Assembly: GCA_031826515.1 (NCBI GenBank) | Contig: CP134536.1 | Location: 1,252,001-1,316,000 of the forward strand | Direction of reading: 5' to 3' | DNA: 64,000 nucleotides | DNA from: Flavobacteriaceae bacterium HL-DH10 | Lineage (GTDB): Bacteria; Bacteroidota; Bacteroidia; Flavobacteriales; Flavobacteriaceae | Part shown: positions 43,554 to 52,802 of the stretch, piece by piece | How the letters are laid out: every line of letters starts with the position of its first letter | Position numbering within the stretch: position 1 is the first letter of the stretch | The notes under the pieces: model-generated | The model's database searches: none | Told to the model about the DNA's origin: nothing | Seen by the model: only the letters and a program-made list of their open reading frames with translations | Program-made: the position numbers and the translations under genes

Positions 43554-44846
43554 ATGAAATACTCACCAATACATAATCTACTCTTTATTCAAAACAGAAA
43601 AAACTTTGTATCCAAAATGAAACCTCTAAGTTTGGCTGTTTTCAACTCTAACGATATTTATCCTATTAGTGCAGATAGCACCATGCCTTTTCAGCAACAC
43701 AGAGATATTTTTTATTTAAGTGGTGTAGATCAAGAAGAAAGTATTTTAGTACTTTTTCCTGATTGCCCAAAAGAAAAACATCGTGAAATCTTATTCTTAA
43801 AAGAAACCAATGAGCATCTCGCTATATGGGAAGGTGAAAAACTAACTAAGGATGCTGCTTATGCCACCAGTGGAATAAAAACTGTTTATTGGTTGCAAGA
43901 CATGGAAAAAATCATGTATGAATTGATGACTCAATGCGATACTATTTATATAAATACAAATGAGCATTATAGATCATCTGTTGAAACTGAAACTAGAGAA
44001 GACCGTTACACTAAATGGTTAAAAGACAAATATCCTGCACATGCTGTTGCCAAAAGCGCTACTATTTTACAAAATCTACGTTCTGTTAAAAATCAAATTG
44101 AAATAGACTTAATACAACAGGCTTGTAATATTACAGAAAAAGGATTTCGTCGTGTTTTAAACTTTTTAAAACCTGATGTTTGGGAATATGAAATAGAAGC
44201 AGAATTTATGCATGAATTTTTGCGCAATCGCTCAAAAGGATTTGCTTATAGTCCAATTATCGCTTCGGGAAATAATGCCAATGTATTACACTATCTTGAA
44301 AACAATAAACAATGTAAATCTGGCGACTTATTATTACTAGATGTTGCAGCTGAATATGCCAACTATTCTAGTGATATGACACGAACAATTCCTGTTTCTG
44401 GTCGATACACACAACGACAAAAAGACGTTTATAATGCTGTTAATAGGGTGAAAATAGAAGCTACAAAAATGCTAGTTCCTGGAACTGATTGGGCTAATTA
44501 TCATATTGAAGTGGGAAAACTAATGACTTCTGAGCTTTTAAGTTTAGGATTACTTAACAAAGCCGATGTGCAAAATGAAAACCCCGATTGGCCTGCTTAT
44601 AAAAAATATTTCATGCACGGAACTTCTCATCATATGGGTCTTGACACACATGATTACGGCATTTTAACCGACCCAATGCAGGCTAATATGGTATTTACTG
44701 TTGAACCTGGCATTTATATTCCTGAAGAAGGTTTTGGTATTCGTTTAGAAGACGATGTTGTTATTCAAAATTCTGGAGCACCTCTTAACCTAATGAAAAA
44801 TATTCCTATTGAGATTGAAGAAATTGAAGATTTAATGAATTCTTAA
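43554..44846 (+). CDS. pepP: Xaa-Pro aminopeptidase (aminopeptidase P family)
   Basis: A 430-residue cytoplasmic peptidase that removes the residue before a proline. The N-terminal creatinase-like domain (about 1-170) is followed by the pita-bread catalytic fold with the five metal ligands: LLLDVAAEYANYSSDMTRT (two Asp), HGTSHHMGLDTHD (His), VFTVEPGIYIP (Glu) and GIRLEDDVVI (Glu). All five are present. A -7-like element TAGCTTTG (43509-43516) is placed 37 bases upstream, with no clear -33 element. The ATG at 43554 gives a family-like N-terminus. It is monocistronic and ends at a shared inverted repeat opposite the aspartate kinase gene. Confidence 0.93.
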   Translation: MKYSPIHNLLFIQNRKNFVSKMKPLSLAVFNSNDIYPISADSTMPFQQHRDIFYLSGVDQEESILVLFPDCPKEKHREILFLKETNEHLAIWEGEKLTKDAAYATSGIKTVYWLQDMEKIMYELMTQCDTIYINTNEHYRSSVETETREDRYTKWLKDKYPAHAVAKSATILQNLRSVKNQIEIDLIQQACNITEKGFRRVLNFLKPDVWEYEIEAEFMHEFLRNRSKGFAYSPIIASGNNANVLHYLENNKQCKSGDLLLLDVAAEYANYSSDMTRTIPVSGRYTQRQKDVYNAVNRVKIEATKMLVPGTDWANYHIEVGKLMTSELLSLGLLNKADVQNENPDWPAYKKYFMHGTSHHMGLDTHDYGILTDPMQANMVFTVEPGIYIPEEGFGIRLEDDVVIQNSGAPLNLMKNIPIEIEEIEDLMNS

Positions 44847-44854
44847 AAAAATAA

Positions 44855-44886
44855 AAGAGGGTTGTATTTTAAAATACAACCCTCTT
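44855..44886. terminator. Long perfect inverted repeat between pepP and aspartate kinase
   Basis: AAGAGGGTTGTATTTT is followed at once by its exact complement, a 16-bp perfect stem. On the minus strand it runs into TTTATTTTTTT, so it should terminate aspartate kinase transcripts. It may also protect the pepP 3' end. Confidence 0.75.
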
Positions 44887-44909
44887 GCTAGCAATACTAA
44901 ATTTGTATT

Positions 44910-46232
44910 TTATAGAGTGACTAATTCAAATAAATAATCGTTTAGTTTTTGCAGCGTATTAATTTTATCTTTTGAGTTTATTAATAAGGAAATATTATTA
45001 TTACTTCCTCCATAAGAAATCATTCTAATTTTTATATCCTGTAATATTTGAAATAATTTATAGGTGTTTTCATGAGCAACTACTGAGTGACCAACCAAAC
45101 AAACAATACTTTGATTTTTATCTACTTCTACTGAAGAAAACCGCTCTAACTCAGCCACTATTTTATCTAAGTTTTTATCATCATCAATTGTTAATGAAAC
45201 TGCTACTTCAGATGTTGTGATCATATCTATAGACGTCTCATAAACTTCAAAAATTTCAAATACTTTTTTTAAGAAACCATGAGCTTGTAACATTCTGCCA
45301 GATTTAATTTTTATGGCAATAATATTATCTTTTGCAGCTATAGCTTTAATTCCGTTTTCAGATGTTTTACTAGAAATTAAAGTACCATAAGCCTCTGGAT
45401 CCATGGTGTTTTTTAACCGCACAGGAATACAATCTTCTCTAACAGGAGTAACTGTTTGCGGATGTAATATTTTAGCACCAAAATAAGCTAATTCTGCAGC
45501 CTCATCAAACGATAAATTAGAAATTGGTTTTGTGTTTTCAACATATCTTGGGTCGTTATTATGCATCCCATCAATATCGGTCCAAATTTGCACTTCTTCA
45601 GCTTTAATAACGGCTCCTATTATTGTTGCTGTATAATCACTTCCGCCACGTTGCAAATTAGAAACTTCATCATTAGCATCTAAACAAATAAATCCTTGAG
45701 TAATATATATATCTGAAGATTCGGCTTGGCCTAAAACAGTTGCAAAATGTTCTTTAATATATTCAAGGTTAGGTTCTTTTGCACTATCAATACGCATAAA
45801 ACTTAATGCTGGTAACAATGCTGAACGAATACCTTCTTGTTTTAAATATGCATTAAACATATAAGTTGAAAGTAACTCACCTTGTGCAACAATATTATTT
45901 TCTAAAACAATTGTAAAAGACTTATAAGTACATTCTACTAAAAAATTAAAAACACTAGACACATAATCTTTAACGTTTTTATTTAAATCAGTATTCAATA
46001 TAAGACCATCAATAGTCTTAAAGTAAGCTTCATGTAAACTGTTAATCTTTTCAATGGCTTCATTAGGAAGCTTCTCTTCTATATCTTTTGAAATGGCAAC
46101 TAGTTGATTTGTTGTACCAGACATCGCTGATAGTACAACTACCTTTTTTTTACCGTCGTTAATAATATTTTTAACGTTACATATATTTTCAATGGAACCA
46201 ACTGATGTGCCCCCAAATTTCAATACCTTCAT
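44910..46232 (-). CDS. Aspartate kinase, monofunctional
   Basis: This enzyme makes aspartyl phosphate for lysine, threonine and methionine synthesis. From the preferred start at 46232 (MKVLKFGGTSVGS) it has 440 residues; a start at 46238 adds two. The kinase domain (about 1-285) shows KFGGTSVGS, VVVLSAMSGTTNQL, RGGSDYTATIIGA and EVQIWTDIDGM. The C-terminal 150 residues hold two ACT domains (IIAIKIKSGRML; then VEVDKNQSIVCLVG) that normally bind lysine or threonine. There is no homoserine dehydrogenase fusion. It is divergent from an ACT-like gene, suggesting shared regulation by an amino acid. Confidence 0.93.
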   Translation of the reverse strand: MKVLKFGGTSVGSIENICNVKNIINDGKKKVVVLSAMSGTTNQLVAISKDIEEKLPNEAIEKINSLHEAYFKTIDGLILNTDLNKNVKDYVSSVFNFLVECTYKSFTIVLENNIVAQGELLSTYMFNAYLKQEGIRSALLPALSFMRIDSAKEPNLEYIKEHFATVLGQAESSDIYITQGFICLDANDEVSNLQRGGSDYTATIIGAVIKAEEVQIWTDIDGMHNNDPRYVENTKPISNLSFDEAAELAYFGAKILHPQTVTPVREDCIPVRLKNTMDPEAYGTLISSKTSENGIKAIAAKDNIIAIKIKSGRMLQAHGFLKKVFEIFEVYETSIDMITTSEVAVSLTIDDDKNLDKIVAELERFSSVEVDKNQSIVCLVGHSVVAHENTYKLFQILQDIKIRMISYGGSNNNISLLINSKDKINTLQKLNDYLFELVTL

Positions 46233-46337
46233 TTTCATTAATTTGAGCGCTAAACTATAACTAGTTTATATAATAAAGATATTTATTTAAAAAAAAGTTT
46301 ATTTTTGCACAAACTGTTAAATAATTAACACAAGCAT

Positions 46338-46372
46338 TTTGTTTTAAACTTTAAAACCAGAAATTAACTTTG
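46338..46372 (+). promoter_or_regulatory. Bacteroidota-type promoter of the ACT-like gene
   Basis: TTTG (46338-46341), a 23-base spacer and TAACTTTG (46365-46372) fit the consensus. A second -7-like element, TATTTTTG, lies at 46300-46307. The region is the divergent gap opposite aspartate kinase. Confidence 0.6.
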
Positions 46373-46484
46373 CAAAAAGGCTAAATGCTATCATTAGTAG
46401 ATGAACCATCCATAACTAAATCCTGATATATAAAGGAATACTTAAATGGATGTTTCATGTGACCAAAACAATAAAAATAAACAC

Positions 46485-47141
46485 ATGAAAACGGTATCAA
46501 ATTGTGTTGAAGACATTTTAATAACACAACCTTACTTAGAAGAAGCACTATCTAGAAACATTATAAACTTTAGTGCTTTGGCAATTGAATTAACTGAACC
46601 CATTAGTAAAATGCTAAAAAAACCGGTAAAACCAGGAGCAATTATGATGGCTTTAAGACGTTATAATCCACCTGTTACTTTAGGAAATTCAATAAAAATG
46701 AAAAAGGTTATTCAAAATTTAGGCGATATAACGGTTCGTTCCAACCTTACTGATTTTACGATTAAAAATTCCGATACTATTATTGATAATCACTCTAAAA
46801 TTTTAAATAAAATAAATCAAGAGACGAAACTATTTTACACATTCACAAGAGGTATTCATGAAAGTAACATTATAATTTCTAGCATTTTAGACGACTTTAC
46901 TCGTGAATGTTTTAAAAACGAAACATTTCTGGCAACACAAGATGGACTTTCTGCCATAAGCGTTAATCTGCCACAAGACAATTCTAAAATAGCAGGTTTA
47001 TACTATCAATTTTTTAAACGATTGGCTTGGGAAGGCATTGTGCTTTATGAAGTCATTTCAACAACAAACGAATTTACAATCTTAGTTGAGGAAGAATTTG
47101 TAGATAAAGCTTTTTCTGCTATAAAAAAGGTGAAGGCTTAA
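46485..47141 (+). CDS. ACT-like protein divergent from aspartate kinase, possible amino-acid-sensing regulator
   Basis: I prefer the ATG at 46485 (MKTVSNCVEDIL; 218 residues); the ATG at 46446 would add 13 polar residues. The N-terminal half (about 1-75) is helical and could hold a winged-helix-like element (FSALAIELTEPISKML, GAIMMALRRY). The last 70 residues resemble an ACT fold: DGLSAISVNLPQDNSKIAG, then EVISTTNEFTILVEEE, much like the C-terminal ACT repeat of aspartokinases. No catalytic motif is visible. Its position opposite aspartate kinase suggests that it senses the same end product and regulates that gene or enzyme. That role is inference; the fold assignment is by eye. Confidence 0.7.
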   Translation: MKTVSNCVEDILITQPYLEEALSRNIINFSALAIELTEPISKMLKKPVKPGAIMMALRRYNPPVTLGNSIKMKKVIQNLGDITVRSNLTDFTIKNSDTIIDNHSKILNKINQETKLFYTFTRGIHESNIIISSILDDFTRECFKNETFLATQDGLSAISVNLPQDNSKIAGLYYQFFKRLAWEGIVLYEVISTTNEFTILVEEEFVDKAFSAIKKVKA

Positions 47142-47184
47142 AAAAATTGAAACTCTGACTTACAGTTCTTACGAAAAACAAAAT

Positions 47185-47961
47185 ATGAACTTAATTTACA
47201 AAGGCACAACTATTTTTTATACAGATGATGGTACTGGAAATATGGTAGTATTGCTACATGGCTTTTTAGAAAATAGTAATATGTGGCTTCCGTTTATTCC
47301 AGCGTTATCAAAAAACAATAGAGTTATTTGTATTGATTTATTAGGTCATGGAAAAACAGATTGCTTAGGATACGTTCATAGTATGGAACTCATGGCCGAT
47401 GTTGTTCACGCTGTTCTTTCTCATTTAAAAATTAAAAAAGCAACTATTATTGGGCATTCTATGGGTGGCTATGTGGCACTTGCTTTGGCAGAAAAAAAAC
47501 CAAATTTAATAAAAGGTTTATGTTTAATGAATTCTACGGCACAAGAAGACTCGTTCGAAAAAAAGAAAAACAGAGACAGAGCCATTCTAGCAGTAAAACA
47601 AAACCACAAAACATTTATACGACTTGCTATATCAAATTTGTTTAGACCAAAAAACAGAACCATTTTTTCTAAGGAAATAAAACAAATAAAAAAAGAAGCA
47701 TTACAAACACCTTTACAAGGAATTATTGCCGCCTTGGAAGGCATGAAAATCAGAAAAAACAGAACCTTTATATTATCTAATAATAGCTATAAACAAATGA
47801 TGATGGTTAGCAAAAAAGATCCTGTATTAAATTATGATAGCTTAATAAATCAAACAAAAAACACCCAAGTTAAAGTTGTAGAATTTCCAGATGGACACAT
47901 GAGTCATATTGAAAATAAAAACTATTTCTTACAAGAAATTATTCATTTCATCGAAAAATAA
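47185..47961 (+). CDS. Alpha/beta hydrolase
   Basis: A 258-residue soluble hydrolase of the alpha/beta fold. It shows the oxyanion loop LLHGFLENSNMW, IDLLGHGKTD, the nucleophile elbow IIGHSMGGYVALAL (Ser), and a C-terminal catalytic His in FPDGHMSHIENK; the acid is probably the Asp of KKDPVLNYDS. The cap region is basic and helical. It resembles the MenH/BioH-like group, but the substrate cannot be told. It starts 43 bases after the ACT-like gene and may be co-transcribed with it. Confidence 0.87.
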   Translation: MNLIYKGTTIFYTDDGTGNMVVLLHGFLENSNMWLPFIPALSKNNRVICIDLLGHGKTDCLGYVHSMELMADVVHAVLSHLKIKKATIIGHSMGGYVALALAEKKPNLIKGLCLMNSTAQEDSFEKKKNRDRAILAVKQNHKTFIRLAISNLFRPKNRTIFSKEIKQIKKEALQTPLQGIIAALEGMKIRKNRTFILSNNSYKQMMMVSKKDPVLNYDSLINQTKNTQVKVVEFPDGHMSHIENKNYFLQEIIHFIEK

Positions 47962-48022
47962 AGCTTTTGAACTATTTTTTGTGTAATTTTTTTATATATT
48001 TAGGTTCTAAATATTTTTCATC

Positions 48023-48289
48023 ATGAATAATAAATCTGAACAACTTACTTTAATTCCAAAAATATACTGTAGTCTTTTTGGTCATGATTATCAAGTTACA
48101 AAAAAAGTTACTTACCATGTTAAAGAATATACGTGTTGTCATTGCAAAAAACAATTAACTACAAACAGCAATGGAAAATTAATTGAGCTAACACCTAAGT
48201 TTAAAGAAATTAATGACATCCTTGAGCGCATTCACTCCAAAAGAATGATGCGTTTAAAGAGAAAAACAATCACTTCGTCGATTTATTAA
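48023..48289 (+). CDS. Small CxxC microprotein, copy 1
   Basis: An 88-residue protein of unknown function. Its core is CSLFGHDYQVTKKVTYHVKE then YTCCHCKKQLTTNSNGKL and LTPKFKEINDILERIHSKR. Cysteines at CSLFGH and CCHC with His residues between could form a single zinc ribbon or knuckle. The pattern loosely recalls DUF1660-type small proteins. It has no signal peptide and its C-terminus is basic. A close paralogue follows 72 bases later, so this is a tandem duplication. It may bind nucleic acid or a protein partner, but nothing here proves that. Confidence 0.72.
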   Translation: MNNKSEQLTLIPKIYCSLFGHDYQVTKKVTYHVKEYTCCHCKKQLTTNSNGKLIELTPKFKEINDILERIHSKRMMRLKRKTITSSIY

Positions 48290-48361
48290 TGCCTTATTAA
48301 AAATTAACAAATCTTTTTTAATACATTATTACGCTCTAATTGAAGCTAATAAAAAAAGTAA

Positions 48362-48613
48362 ATGAAAAACATTCATTGTAAGATGTTTGGTCATGATTTT
48401 CAAGTAACAAGAAATGTGACCTATCATGTTAAAGAATACACCTGTAAAAACTGCAAAAAAGAACTCACTACAAATAGCAGTGGTAAATTAACAGAGTTAA
48501 CACCTAAATTTAAAGAAATAAACGACGTATTAGAACGTATTCACTATAAACGCAAATTGAAAACTTCTGAACAAACCGTTACAAATAACAACTTATTGGT
48601 TTTTAGTCATTAA
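48362..48613 (+). CDS. Small CxxC microprotein, copy 2
   Basis: An 83-residue paralogue of the preceding gene: CKMFGHDFQVTRNVTYHVKE then YTCKNCKKELTTNSSGKL and LTPKFKEINDVLERIHYKR. About 50 residues in the core are nearly identical to copy 1, while both termini differ. The four metal-ligand candidates (Cys and His of CKMFGH, and the CxxC) are kept in both copies, which indicates selection. Its final 11 bases overlap the convergent thiL gene. Function unknown. Confidence 0.72.
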   Translation: MKNIHCKMFGHDFQVTRNVTYHVKEYTCKNCKKELTTNSSGKLTELTPKFKEINDVLERIHYKRKLKTSEQTVTNNNLLVFSH

Positions 48614-49649
48614 TACTCTTCCACCCTTGCGCTTTAATAGGTATTTTAGTTTCTGCTCTTGTAACTAAGTCAATGCCATCATTAGCTTCTTTAATAAAGC
48701 CAATTACAGTAAAATTTGGATTTGCTTTAATTTTAGGAAAATCTGCTTGAGAAATAGTAAATAACAATTCATAATCCTCTCCGCCATTTAAGGCAACTGT
48801 TGTGCTATCGATATTAAATTCTTCACATGTAGAAATAACTTGAGGATCTAAAGGTATTTTAGACTCATATAAATCACATCCCACATTACTCTGTTTACAT
48901 AAGTGTATAATTTCAGAAGACAAGCCATCACTAATATCAATCATCGATGTTGGTTTAACCTCTAAATCTTTAAGCAACTTAATAATATCTTTACGAGCTT
49001 CTGGCTTTAATTGACGCTCCATTAAATAAGAATAAGGTTCTAAATCTGGTTGATTATTAGGGTTTACTTTATACACTTCTTTTTCTCGTTCAAGTATTTG
49101 TAATCCCATATAAGCAGCTCCTAAATCGCCAGTAACAACGAGTAAATCATTTGGTTTAGCTCCGTTTCTATATACTTCATTATCATCTTCAACTTCACCA
49201 ATAGCAGTTACAGAAATTAACAAGCCCGTAGTTGATGATGTAGTATCACCTCCTACTATATCAATATTATAAATATTAGCAGCCGTTTCAATACCTGCAT
49301 ACAAATCTTCAAGTGCTTCAAGAGGAAACCTATTAGAAACCGCTATTGAAACAGTAACCTGTGTAGCTATTGCATTCATAGCATACACATCTGAAAGATT
49401 CACTACAACCGCTTTGTAACCTAAGTGTTTTAATGGCACATAACTTAAATCAAAATGAACACCTTCAATAAGTAAATCGGTGGTTACAACAAGTTTCTTT
49501 TTATTAAATTCTAAAACAGCTGCATCATCACCAACACCTTTAATTGTTGACTTCTGTTTAATCTTAAAATTTTTAGTTAAATGATCTATAAGGCCAAATT
49601 CTCCTAAATCACTTAGTTGTGTACGTTGCTGATTTTTATCTTCTATCAT
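48603..49649 (-). CDS. thiL: Thiamine-phosphate kinase
   Basis: A 348-residue ATP-dependent kinase that makes thiamine diphosphate, the active cofactor. It shows LGEFGLIDHLTKNF at the N-terminus, VGDDAAVL, TTDLLIEGVHFDLSY, GYKAVVVNLSDVYAMNA, DIVGGDTTSS and MIDISDGLSSEIIHLC, the acidic magnesium/ATP set of PurM-like enzymes. The ATG at 49649 is the family start. A -7-like element TATTTTTG ends only 4 bases upstream of it, so the mRNA may be leaderless or nearly so. It converges on copy 2 of the CxxC microproteins with an 11-base overlap. Confidence 0.93.
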   Translation of the reverse strand: MIEDKNQQRTQLSDLGEFGLIDHLTKNFKIKQKSTIKGVGDDAAVLEFNKKKLVVTTDLLIEGVHFDLSYVPLKHLGYKAVVVNLSDVYAMNAIATQVTVSIAVSNRFPLEALEDLYAGIETAANIYNIDIVGGDTTSSTTGLLISVTAIGEVEDDNEVYRNGAKPNDLLVVTGDLGAAYMGLQILEREKEVYKVNPNNQPDLEPYSYLMERQLKPEARKDIIKLLKDLEVKPTSMIDISDGLSSEIIHLCKQSNVGCDLYESKIPLDPQVISTCEEFNIDSTTVALNGGEDYELLFTISQADFPKIKANPNFTVIGFIKEANDGIDLVTRAETKIPIKAQGWKSIND

Positions 49650-49653
49650 GCTG

Positions 49654-49661
49654 CAAAAATA
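49654..49661 (-). promoter_or_regulatory. Candidate -7 element directly before thiL
   Basis: TATTTTTG on the minus strand ends 4 bases before the thiL ATG. A TTTG (49679-49676) lies 14 bases further up, which is shorter than the usual 17-23 spacer, so the promoter call is weak. Confidence 0.35.
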
Positions 49662-49796
49662 AGAAGCTTATTTTACAAACGTATAACTTTTAGTAAATAT
49701 GCTTTAAAATCATTTTATTAATAAAATTAACATATAAGCAGTCACTTTCTACATCATAACAAAAACCTATAAAACTATATGCTAATATAATGTTAG

Positions 49797-49832
49797 GTTG
49801 TATGGAAATCCATGACTTATATTGTATATTTG
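49797..49832 (+). promoter_or_regulatory. Candidate promoter of the SUF operon
   Basis: The -7 element TATATTTG (49825-49832) is perfect. The best -33 match is GTTG (49797-49800) with a 24-base spacer, slightly long. The start codon of the first SUF gene is 32 bases downstream. Confidence 0.5.
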
Positions 49833-49864
49833 CAGTCTATTTAGACAAAATCTAATTAAAGATT

Positions 49865-50194
49865 ATGATAAAAGTTTCTGATACAGCTAAGAAAAAAGTT
49901 ATTGAGCTTATGCAAGATGATGGCTATAACCCAACTATAGACTTTGTGCGCGTTGGTGTTAAAAGTGGAGGTTGTTCTGGTTTGTCCTACGATTTAAAGT
50001 TTGACAAAGAAAATAATGATGGTGATAAAGTTTTTGAAGATAATGGTGTTAAAATTATTATTGACAAAAAAAGCTTTTTATATTTAATAGGAACAACACT
50101 AGAATATTCTGGTGGATTAAACGGAACAGGATTTGTATTTAATAATCCTAACGCAAACCGCACATGTGGTTGCGGAGAATCGTTTTCATTATAA
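49865..50194 (+). CDS. HesB/IscA-type iron-sulfur carrier protein (SufA-like)
   Basis: A 109-residue A-type carrier with the three conserved cysteines: C37 in SGGCSGLSY, and C101 and C103 in RTCGCGESF. It should accept iron-sulfur clusters from the SufBCD scaffold and hand them on. The sequence is typical of Bacteroidota SUF operons, where it is the first gene. sufB starts 15 bases after its stop codon. Whether it is closer to SufA or ErpA cannot be decided by eye. Confidence 0.92.
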   Translation: MIKVSDTAKKKVIELMQDDGYNPTIDFVRVGVKSGGCSGLSYDLKFDKENNDGDKVFEDNGVKIIIDKKSFLYLIGTTLEYSGGLNGTGFVFNNPNANRTCGCGESFSL

Positions 50195-50209
50195 AAAATA
50201 AGAAGCATT

Positions 50210-51658
50210 ATGTCAAAGTATACAGAAGACGATTTACGCGAAGAGCTTAAAACCAAAGAATACGAATACGGTTTTTATACCGATATTGAATCTGACACAT
50301 TTCCTATTGGTTTAAATGAAGATATTGTACGTGCCATTTCTAAAAAGAAAGAAGAACCACAATGGATGACCGACTGGAGATTAGAAGCCTTTAAAGCTTG
50401 GAAAGAAATGACTGAGCCAGAGTGGGCAAATGTGCATTATAAAAAACCAGATTTTCAAGCTATTTCCTATTATTCGGCTCCTAGTAGCAAACCAAAATAT
50501 GATAGTTTAGACGAAGTAGATCCTGAATTATTAGCAACTTTTGCTAAACTGGGAATTTCTATAGATGAACAAAAAAAATTATCTGGGGTTGCTATGGATG
50601 TTGTTATAGACTCTGTCTCTGTAGCTACAACATTTAAGAAAACACTAGGTGAAAAAGGTATTATTTTCATGAGTATTTCGGAAGCCATAAAAGAGCATCC
50701 AGAGCTTGTTAAAAAATATTTAGGAACTGTAGTACCACAAAAAGACAATTTTTATGCCGCTTTAAATAGCGCTGTTTTTAGTGATGGAAGTTTCTGCTAC
50801 ATTCCAAAAGGCGTACGTTGCCCTATGGAACTATCTACTTATTTTAGAATAAATCAAGCAGGTACAGGACAATTTGAAAGAACGCTTGTTATTGCTGATG
50901 AAGGCAGTTATGTAAGTTACTTAGAAGGTTGTACCGCTCCAAGTCGCGATGAAAACCAATTACACGCAGCCGTAGTAGAGCTTATCGCTTTAGATGATTC
51001 CGAAATTAAATATTCAACGGTACAAAACTGGTACCCTGGAAATGCAGAAGGTAAAGGTGGCGTTTTTAACTTTGTAACCAAAAGAGGTTTATGCGAAAAA
51101 AATGCTAAAATCTCATGGACACAAGTTGAAACTGGTAGTGCTGTAACTTGGAAATACCCTAGTTGTGTATTAAAAGGCGATAATTCGGTTGGTGAGTTTT
51201 ACTCCATTGCAGTAACTAATAATTATCAACAAGCCGATACTGGAACAAAGATGATTCACTTGGGTAAAAACACCAGGTCGACCATTATTTCAAAAGGAAT
51301 TTCAGCAGGAAAATCACAAAACAGTTATCGTGGTTTAGTAAAAGTTAGTCCAAACGCAGATAATGCCCGTAACTTTTCACAATGTGATTCTTTATTAATG
51401 GGTAACGAATGTGGTGCACATACATTTCCATATATAGAAGCTAAAAACAAGTCGGCTAAAATTGAGCACGAAGCCACTACCAGTAAAATTGGTGAAGACC
51501 AAATTTTTTATTGCAACCAACGCGGTATTGATACCGAAAAAGCCATTGCCTTAATTGTAAATGGTTTTAGTAAAGAAGTATTAAATAAACTTCCTATGGA
51601 ATTTGCTGTTGAAGCACAAAAATTATTAGAAATAAGTTTAGAAGGAAGTGTAGGTTAA
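50210..51658 (+). CDS. sufB: Fe-S cluster assembly scaffold protein SufB
   Basis: The 482-residue scaffold subunit forms the SufBC2D complex. It shows [85 protein letters not shown]-like and [17 protein letters not shown], ending in [18 protein letters not shown]. These are the beta-helix core and the C-terminal helices that contact SufC. The cysteine in NECGAHT and the one in EGCTAPS are candidate cluster or sulfur sites. It lies between the carrier gene and an unrelated lipoprotein gene. Confidence 0.97.
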   Translation: MSKYTEDDLREELKTKEYEYGFYTDIESDTFPIGLNEDIVRAISKKKEEPQWMTDWRLEAFKAWKEMTEPEWANVHYKKPDFQAISYYSAPSSKPKYDSLDEVDPELLATFAKLGISIDEQKKLSGVAMDVVIDSVSVATTFKKTLGEKGIIFMSISEAIKEHPELVKKYLGTVVPQKDNFYAALNSAVFSDGSFCYIPKGVRCPMELSTYFRINQAGTGQFERTLVIADEGSYVSYLEGCTAPSRDENQLHAAVVELIALDDSEIKYSTVQNWYPGNAEGKGGVFNFVTKRGLCEKNAKISWTQVETGSAVTWKYPSCVLKGDNSVGEFYSIAVTNNYQQADTGTKMIHLGKNTRSTIISKGISAGKSQNSYRGLVKVSPNADNARNFSQCDSLLMGNECGAHTFPYIEAKNKSAKIEHEATTSKIGEDQIFYCNQRGIDTEKAIALIVNGFSKEVLNKLPMEFAVEAQKLLEISLEGSVG

Positions 51659-51664
51659 AATAAA

Positions 51665-52048
51665 ATGAAAAAATCAATAATTCTACTTATATGTTTTTTA
51701 GCCATTTTAAGCTGTAAAAACGAAACGAAATCTAAAGCAGTTAATCAAAATAATGAGTTAACCTTGCTAGAAGGCGAGTTCGTATTTTATGATGGTGCAG
51801 CTGTTCTACAAACACCTACCGAAATTTATGGTGTGTTTATTACAGATAAAATCCAAGAATTAAATAAGCAGGCTAAACAATACCAAAAAGCACCAACAGA
51901 TATGGTTAAGGTTGAAATAAAAGGTAAAGTTTCAACACAAAAAGACGATAAAATTCTTTGGGACAATAAAGTAGAAATTGTTGAAATATTAAATATATCA
52001 GCATCCAATCAAGTAGATAATAACGTAGTAAAATTAGGAGAACAATAA
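51665..52048 (+). CDS. Unknown lipoprotein encoded inside the SUF operon
   Basis: A 127-residue lipoprotein (FLAILSC, Cys17). Mature residues about 33-110 look like a small OB-type barrel: [52 protein letters not shown] and [14 protein letters not shown]. This resembles the C-terminal domain of NlpE-like lipoproteins, though I would not press that. It starts 6 bases after sufB and its stop is 1 base from the sufC start, so it must be co-expressed with the cytoplasmic SUF proteins despite being exported. It has no cysteine other than the lipid-bearing one, and hence no obvious metal role. Function unknown. Confidence 0.82.
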   Translation: MKKSIILLICFLAILSCKNETKSKAVNQNNELTLLEGEFVFYDGAAVLQTPTEIYGVFITDKIQELNKQAKQYQKAPTDMVKVEIKGKVSTQKDDKILWDNKVEIVEILNISASNQVDNNVVKLGEQ

Positions 52049-52049
52049 C

Positions 52050-52802
52050 ATGTTAAAAATTGAAAATTTACACGCCAGTATAGAAGATAAAGCCATTTTA
52101 AGAGGCATTAATTTAGAAGTAAAACCAGGAGAAGTGCATGCTATTATGGGACCAAATGGTTCAGGAAAAAGCACATTGGCTTCGGTTATTGCTGGAAAAG
52201 AAGAATATGAAGTTACTAATGGCTCCATTCTTTTTAACCAAGAAGATATTAATGAACTAGCTGCTGAAGAGCGTGCTCATAAAGGTGTGTTTTTATCATT
52301 TCAATACCCCGTAGAAATCCCTGGAGTTTCTGTCACAAACTTTATAAAAACAGCTATAAACGAATCTCGTAAAGCTAAAGGATTAGAGGATATGCCTGCG
52401 AAAGACATGCTAAAACTAATTCGTGAAAAAGCAGAGTTGTTAGAAATTGATAGAAAATTTTTATCACGCTCATTAAACGAAGGATTTTCTGGTGGTGAGA
52501 AAAAACGTAACGAAATTTTTCAAATGGCTATGTTAGAACCCAAATTAGCCATTCTTGATGAAACTGATTCTGGTTTAGATATTGATGCCTTACGAATTGT
52601 TGCAAATGGCGTAAATAAACTTAAAAGCAAAGACAACGCAGTTATTGTAATTACACACTACCAACGCTTGTTAGACTATATCGTTCCAGATTTTGTTCAC
52701 GTACTTTACAATGGTCGTATAGTAAAATCTGGTGGAAAAGAATTAGCACATGAGCTTGAAGAGAAGGGCTACGACTGGATTAAAGAAGAAGTAAACGCAT
52801 AG
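52050..52802 (+). CDS. sufC: Fe-S cluster assembly ATPase SufC
   Basis: A 250-residue ABC-type ATPase that drives the SufBCD scaffold. The Walker A motif is GPNGSGKST, the Q-loop reads [11 protein letters not shown], the signature motif is [11 protein letters not shown], and the Walker B is [16 protein letters not shown] with the H-loop in VITHYQRLL. The family feature of an acidic D-loop (DSGLDID) is present. It has no membrane partner, as expected. It starts 1 base after the lipoprotein gene, and 151 bases of CAGT-rich DNA separate it from sufD. Confidence 0.97.
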   Translation: MLKIENLHASIEDKAILRGINLEVKPGEVHAIMGPNGSGKSTLASVIAGKEEYEVTNGSILFNQEDINELAAEERAHKGVFLSFQYPVEIPGVSVTNFIKTAINESRKAKGLEDMPAKDMLKLIREKAELLEIDRKFLSRSLNEGFSGGEKKRNEIFQMAMLEPKLAILDETDSGLDIDALRIVANGVNKLKSKDNAVIVITHYQRLLDYIVPDFVHVLYNGRIVKSGGKELAHELEEKGYDWIKEEVNA

